From assembly GCA_003116975.1 (NCBI GenBank), contig BGKB01000167.1:62001-126000 (forward strand): 64,000 nt of DNA. Reading direction: 5' to 3'. The notes beneath the pieces were generated by a model that made no database searches, was not told the DNA's origin, and saw nothing but the letters and a program-made list of their open reading frames with translations. This document shows, piece by piece, positions 58,913 through 64,000 of the stretch. Positions within the stretch are counted from its first letter, which is position 1. The number at the start of each line of letters is the position of its first letter. This stretch comes from Aurantiochytrium sp. KH105 (lineage: Eukaryota; Sar; Bigyra; Thraustochytrida; Thraustochytriidae). The position numbers were made by a program, and so were the translations under genes.

Positions 58913-60896
58913 CGCGTTTTTCTTTTTGCTATTACCTTCGCACGAGCGAGACTACAATGTCGCGTTTCAGATTGAAAAAGAGAGAGAGAGAGAGAGAGAG
59001 TAGGAAAAGGTCAGACGGCCTGAATGAAGCCTTGACAACGAAACAGGAGATTCGCAGCTCAAGCTGTTGCTGACTGCCTGTCAGGCGACCTTTGCTGCTA
59101 AGCGAGTGACCTCCCTTCCCTCGCCTTCCCTGTCCACGGACCTGCTGCTTACAAGCTTAGGCCTCGGCCTCGCCCAAGCGCGCGAGGTCCAAGTCGGCCC
59201 ACCGGGAAGCGCAGCGCCGGGTCCTCCCTGCCTGCGTCCGTGCGACGGGAAAGTCTCTCACCCCGGCGGCACCGGCGCCCGGAGACCCTTCGCGCCCGTC
59301 GGCCGACAGCGGCCGCGCCCGAGAGCCGCGCGAGGAAGGGGTCTCTGGCCCCGGAGATACTGCTGCTCGCGTCTTTTTCTCACGCGCAATGGCAGGCAAG
59401 GAAAGAAAGCAAGGAAGCAAGACGCACCTTGATGACGATGACGAAGACCTGCGAGCGAACACACCGCCGCCGGCGCTCGCGCGAACGCAGCGGGGCGCAG
59501 CGAGGCGCGGAGCAGCAGAGAGGGCGCCGCGGGCGGCCCTCGCCTCGGTCCTTCCGCGAGCGCGCGGCGCGCCCGACCCTGCCCGACGCGCCCGGCCTTC
59601 GCGCGCGGGCTCTTCAGGTTCAACTTCGTTCGGGGTTTGAACGAGTTTGAATCACTGTCGGAGAGCGCCATTTCGGGTTGCGCACCTACGTAGCCTGCGC
59701 ATGCCCGCGGACCCGAGAGCGACTGCGACGCGGACGTGCGGGTCGTGCAAGGCACGGCACGGGGGCAGCGGCAGCTTGGGAACGGCGCGGGCTGAGGATA
59801 GATGTTCGTGGCAGGTCCGAGAGCTGGGGAGCCAAGCGGCATGACGAAGACGAGACCCGGTTTGGAGAATTTGCGACGAGCAAGAGATGCGGATTCTGCG
59901 GAGGACTGCACGGCACGGCACGGCACGGCACGGCTCGGCACGGCATGCGAAGCGAAAAAGCGGGTTGAAATTCTCTGACGAGTCGGGCATTGCTCTTTTG
60001 ATCGATACAAGCAAGCAAGTAAGCAAGCGCTGCAAGCAAGCGTCTTTCAGGTTCGGCCGAATTCGCTCGAGACAGAACTATGATGCTTCAGACAATGCAG
60101 TGAGCGATAAACGAGAAGAAATAAAACAAGAGACACGACAAGAGACAAGAACAGGCTTCCCATCTGGGACTGGTTCTCCACGGCTTCGCGCAGCACGTTC
60201 TTGGACCAACGTGAGAAGCGAGCTCGAAGCGAGCTCGAAGCGCCAAATAAATTCTGCAGTGAGAAAGGGCCTTTTTCCTCTCATGAGCTTCAGGACCCCG
60301 GATGGATTCCATTGCATACAATCTACGACCTCGGCGAATTTGCTTTGTCGTGCAAATAATCAAGGCAAGCCACACAAAAAATGCCCCCCGCGCTCCCTTG
60401 GTGGCCTTGAATCACAGCAAGATGTAAAAGACGTTCGAACTTTGGCGAATTCTCCCTCAGGGGGACGACCCAGAGGCGCTGCGCGAACGTCACAATCCAT
60501 CACTAATTTGATCCCTGACGTCTTCACGAGCCGCCTTTTGCAGTCAATGTGGGCCTAGTACTACAAGCTGGTCGCGCTCAGCCGCTCCATGGCAAGCAAG
60601 TAAGCTTTTCGGAGGCGATGCTGCTTTTGGAGTGATGACAAAAGTAGACCTCTAGTGTAGATGGAGAATCGTCCTTGCGAAAGAGGAGCAAGTCTCGATC
60701 TGACACGCGGCAGCTCACCGAGACAGCGGCGGCACGAGAGCGCGGGTCGTGGGTTGCCGTGAGAGGCGAGAGAGAGCCGCGGCGGACAACGAACGACATT
60801 GATCGGAAGCAGGCGCCACTGGACGCGTGCAAGACCGGGCTTTCTTTGCGCCTCGAAGGCCGAGGTCTCGCTCTCTCGCTCCCTCGCTTACGCGCG
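58913..60896. promoter_or_regulatory. Divergent intergenic region (APP1-like / SMIM13)
   Basis: 2.0 kb with both promoters. It has (AG)n at 58979-59000, GC-rich DNA to about 59780, and (GGCAC)n at 59909-59946. A 223-codon plus-strand frame (59887-60558) starts with ATG but begins inside the GGCAC repeat, and its translation matches nothing I know; I do not call it. Confidence 0.5.
59909..59946. repeat. (GGCAC)n pentanucleotide tract
   Basis: About seven units of GGCAC with one GGCTC variant. Confidence 0.9.
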
Positions 60897-61397
60897 ATGG
60901 AGACAAAGACGAGAAGGACGACGGCGCTGCAACGGGGTCGTGGACAGCTACGAACTTCCCTGAGCGCTCGCGCATTGGTAGTCGTGATTCTTTACGCCAG
61001 CGTGGTCTTTGCAGACGCGGAGTCGCGCTCAAACGCAACGATAATGGAAAAGGAGTTGACTTGGGCTGCAAAGGTCTACGTGTGTTTGGGCGTCACGCTG
61101 ACGCTGGCGGTCATTGTCGCAGGTGAGTTACCCGACCGCCTTGAATGAGCCTGGTCGAAAGAGTATCCACGAAGAACTGGGGAAATCTGACATCATTGTT
61201 GCTTGAGCTTCCGCCCAGCATGGTATTTGGTCTGGGAACTGATCCTTAAGCAGATCAAGTTTCTGCGACGCTTTCTCGACCAACAGCAAACAGGGTCCGC
61301 ATCTGCGTCTCTTCCAGCAGGTCCACGGTCTCGCGCAAAGGGTCCTCTTGCGGATGCAACTGCAATCAACGAGAACAAAAGCAAGAAACAGGCCTGA
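60897..61397 (+). CDS. SMIM13: Small integral membrane protein 13 (SMIM13) homologue
   Basis: Two exons, 60897-61122 and 61219-61397; the 96-bp intron is GTGAGT...GCCCAG, phase 1. The 134-aa product has a hydrophobic segment near residues 24-40 (ARALVVVILYASVVFADA, possibly a signal peptide) and a main membrane helix, VYVCLGVTLTLAVIVA, joined across the splice site to AWYLVWELILKQIKFLRRFL. That junction matches the human SMIM13 core GWYFVWHLFLSKFKFLREL. The rest is a polar cytosolic tail ending NENKSKKQA. SMIM13 is a single-pass protein of unknown function. Reading through the donor would instead end after ELPDRLE. Confidence rests on the agreement of splice signals, phase and family motif. 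Confidence 0.78.
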
Positions 61398-64000
61398 GTT
61401 TGAAAACCAAAACCTCACCTTCTTCGCACGTGCAATTTCTCTCTCGAACCTCCTTAATCCGATCAAGCGAGAGACTTCATGGCTGATGTGAGGTCTTGCT
61501 CTCAACTCAACTCAATTCATTTCAATTTAATCAGAAGAGAGGAGCCTGTCTGCTGCTGTGGACGAAAAGGACCAATCTGTTCAGACCACAAGGGCGTTTA
61601 TGTCTATTTACTGGCTGATGTCCTACGAAGTGGAAGCTCTCGTTCGCCCACCCGCTTACGATCTTTCTCTTCCTCTCTCTCTCTCTCTGTGCGCGTGCAC
61701 GTATCATTTATGTGCTCTTCCTCGGCGAGGCGCGGGGCAACGTTGGCGTTGAGCTTTATGCGGATTTGCAAATTCTTTTTCAGGTCCTGGTGATACAAGC
61801 GCGTGATGGGTTTGAGCTGACATTTGCCGTTGGAGAAGTTGGGCGCGCGGATTGCGGTTGGGAGCCCCGCAAGATCATGCTTGAAGACAATGTCTGTCAA
61901 GTCTTTGAAACTTTGAGACTGCGGGGATCCTGGCAAGAACTCGTCGCTGGAATCAGAAAAATCAGAGCGTAAATCTCCGTGGCCGTCTGTGATTTCTCGT
62001 TGGCGAACCAAGCAAAGCTTACTTTTAGGCCGCGTTGGCTACACAGAGTTTTGGTGAATTTTGGACGTGTTGCGGAAGAAAGAAAGAGGTGAAAGGGTCG
62101 GTTGGTTGGTGGGCGAGTTGTCGCGTACAATCTTTCTCTTTTTGCCAAGCTCGGTAGTAGCAGGAGGCACACTTGTCGCCACCATCGCCGCCGCCGCCGC
62201 ATCTTCCTCCGCGGTACACTGACACTGAAGATTACCTTGGACGGCTTCATCACGCAGCAAAATACGAAAACCAAAAATAGCTGGGAAATACCTTTACGGT
62301 CATCTTGACGACATCACCGTTGATGCAAGGCGTCGCAAGCGTAATGTTTCCAGTTTGCCCTTGACTCTCCCTATAGCCCTTGCGGCATGTACCACATGAA
62401 ACGTCTTTGAATGCCCTCGTCCTGTCATCGTGTCGTGCATGGAATTGCTTTCCTCCGATGACACCGTTGGTGGTGTGATTGATAATTTCCACAATCGTGA
62501 TACACATTGTGCATTTCATCGCGAAATGCTGAACCAATGTAGTCTCTGCGCCAAGAAACGCATTGACATCGGTGCGCAGCAGCTGCAGCTTGTAGCAAAT
62601 CAGCCGCTGTAGTGAATGAGCTCGTGAGGCCGTCGGAGGCTTTTAAAAGCATAATGTACCACCACCAGCACTCTTATCCCCGACATTGAAATGAAGAGGT
62701 ACTAGATGAGAAGCACTGTTTTTGTTGATTATTCAGCATTATGCCCGCGCGAGCCGAACTTCTTTTTTAAAAAAATTATGTTGTGCGCCTATCGACTCTC
62801 GCTGTAGTCTTGTAAACTCTCTTGTGAACTGGAGAGTCGAAATTGTCTGCGTGCTCGGCGTCACGTGGGAGCTTCTCGCACGATTATGGAAGACGACACC
62901 TCTGGCCAAAGTTTAGATCATCACAAACAAAATAAAAGAGACTCTCCCCAAATTTATCAGAATACCCCAGACATGTCATTTGCAGCTGGACGCAAGCACG
63001 CAATTGGCCCTTCCGTCTTGGCATTGCATCTTCCACGTTTGCCTCGACGACGAGGGCATGTCGTGCCAACTCTGTCAGAGAACCAAGTGTCACCGTCAAC
63101 ATTGCAAGCTGGTACTACGCACTCTGGACGCCCATTGTGGCGCGCGACGCTGATGTCAAGGCAAAAGTACTCTTCCACGTTCTCGGCAATGCCTAGGTGC
63201 ACGAATTCGGCTTGCGAGAACGGTCGTCCTGCACTGTAGGGCAGTGGCGCGTTCCCATTTCGCCAGCTCATGAAGGAGTCGGCTGCCGAGCTTGTGGCGC
63301 ACGAAAGAGAAAGCGAGTGCATGGGGGGGCAATTTCTTTCTTGTTTGCGTGCGTGCTTGACAGGTCAGCGAGGAGAGTGGAATCCTCCTCTTCTTTGGGA
63401 GATGGGAGCTGATACGCAGCAACTCCCTCTTTTTCCCTCCTTTCTCAGGCAAGGCTTTGCGCCACCTAACAAGACAAAATGACTCGGACGCTTGTGAGCG
63501 CACACGCAGTCGGTCGGTCGGTCGGTAGGTCGGTCTGTCTATTGGTCAGTCGGCAAAGAGCCCAAGGCCAACCCTCACCAAGCTGCAGGAAATTCGATCG
63601 AGGTCATCCGGGAGTCGGACAATTCGTCTCATATTAACGAAGAGTCGACACCACGCTGAGAGCGGGCGAGCAACCCTCGGGGACTTCGTAGGCGTCCAGG
63701 GCAAGCAAAATGGGACGACCATAATTCACACAACAGGTTGGTAAAAGCGGACACACAAAGAGGGAGCAATCTATACTTTGACCTCAGCTGTTCTGTTTCT
63801 TTGGGAAATCTGTTATACTAGCTTATTGCAGCGCCATAAAGCGTGAAGGGTTCTTAGAATGCGGGACATCAAAGTCGGTCCAAGCGCTCTCAGAACAACA
63901 GCAAAACCGGGTCGCAAGCCGCAAGACCTGTGTCGTCAACGCAGGGCTCTAGAAAAGGGACCTTTTCGAGCCTACAGCCAGGCTGGGCGTACCTGCTGTT
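61398..64000. other. Unresolved right end, possibly a multi-exon minus-strand gene
   Basis: 2.6 kb with lower GC than most of the window. Three fairly long minus-strand frames follow one another: 63322-62957 (with FVHLGIAENVEEYFCLDISV), 62606-62298 (CTMC...CGTC) and about 61980-61690 (DLTDIVFKHDLAGLPTAI). They are bounded by plausible splice signals but I cannot chain them into one reading, and antisense frames of similar length exist. A (GGTC)n tract lies at 63511-63536. Beyond 63540 I see nothing. Confidence 0.4.
62298..62686 (-). CDS. Possible two-exon start of an unknown CxxC-CxxC protein
   Basis: Speculative model: ATG at 62686, exon 62686-62660 (MSGIRVLVV), a 53-bp intron (GTACAT...ACTACAG), exon 62606-62298 ending before GTAAAG. 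The 112 codons contain MKCTMC and, 35 residues later, VSCGTC, a spacing like that of a two-knuckle zinc site. The arrangement recalls CZIB/UPF0587 proteins, but the expected downstream FDCRGLEP block is not found, so I do not assign it. GC content is lower than in the confirmed genes. Confidence 0.22.

Noticed and set aside
59887-60558. 223-codon plus-strand frame
   Set aside because: Starts inside a GGCAC repeat and shows no motif; too weak to call.
61255-61419. Apparent minus-strand terminal exon with a 59-bp intron
   Set aside because: It lies antisense over SMIM13 exon 2, whose family match is specific.
62298-62686. CZIB/UPF0587 identity for the CxxC-CxxC frame
   Set aside because: Spacing is similar, but the conserved FDCRGLEP block and acidic C-terminus are missing downstream.
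63072-63093. 22-nt GT...AG segment that would link two minus-strand frames
   Set aside because: Far shorter than the introns confirmed here (84 bp or more); likely chance.

Overview
The window looks like nuclear DNA of a GC-rich, intron-poor protist. Most genes are single open frames of 1 to 6 kb. Only four carry introns I can place (84 to 465 bp, all GT-AG). All the recognisable proteins are eukaryotic: GPI transamidase, exosome DIS3, COG and exocyst subunits, BiP with an HDEL tail, and RPS28. My best guess is a stramenopile of the labyrinthulomycete (thraustochytrid) type. This rests on gene content, GC-rich promoters full of tetra- and pentanucleotide repeats, and intron poverty, not on a phylogeny. 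I see no rRNA, tRNA, CRISPR array, virus-derived element or transposon.

Layout, left to right: the 3' end of a GT61 glycosyltransferase (+); a 1940-aa LIM/GYF protein (-); a secreted small-heat-shock-like protein (+); a DnaJ protein with a probable mitochondrial leader (-); the GPI transamidase catalytic subunit (+, spliced); an MT-A70 methyltransferase resembling the ciliate AMT1/MTA1 DNA-6mA clade (-, three exons); a DJ-1/Hsp31 protein (+); a full-length ABCC transporter (-); an SLP1/SUCO-type SUN protein (+); two tandem flavin monooxygenases (+, +); DIS3 (+); CDK5RAP3/C53 (-); an ankyrin protein (-); a calcyphosin-like EF-hand protein (+); a phosphagen kinase (-); COG3 (+); SEC15/EXOC6 (+); RPS28 (-, ATG-only first exon); BiP (+); a 1697-aa APP1-type (DUF2183) membrane protein (-); an SMIM13 homologue (+, one intron). 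The last 2.6 kb is unresolved and may hold a fragmented minus-strand gene.

Neighbours alternate strand over most of the window. Convergent pairs are tight (50 to 510 bp). Divergent pairs share GC-rich, repeat-laden promoter regions, as short as 123 bp between DnaJ and GPI8. Many products serve the secretory pathway (GPI8, SUN/SLP1, COG3, SEC15, BiP, CDK5RAP3, secreted sHSP) or protein quality control (DnaJ, DJ-1), but I see no operon-like co-regulation.

The observations most worth following are the AMT1-like methyltransferase, a 21-bp CACTTG-containing tandem repeat between RPS28 and BiP, a 16-bp element with the same core upstream of both monooxygenase copies, the loss of the CR3 cysteines in DIS3, a cluster of perfect inverted repeats in the COG3 upstream region, and the repeat-bearing APP1-like protein.
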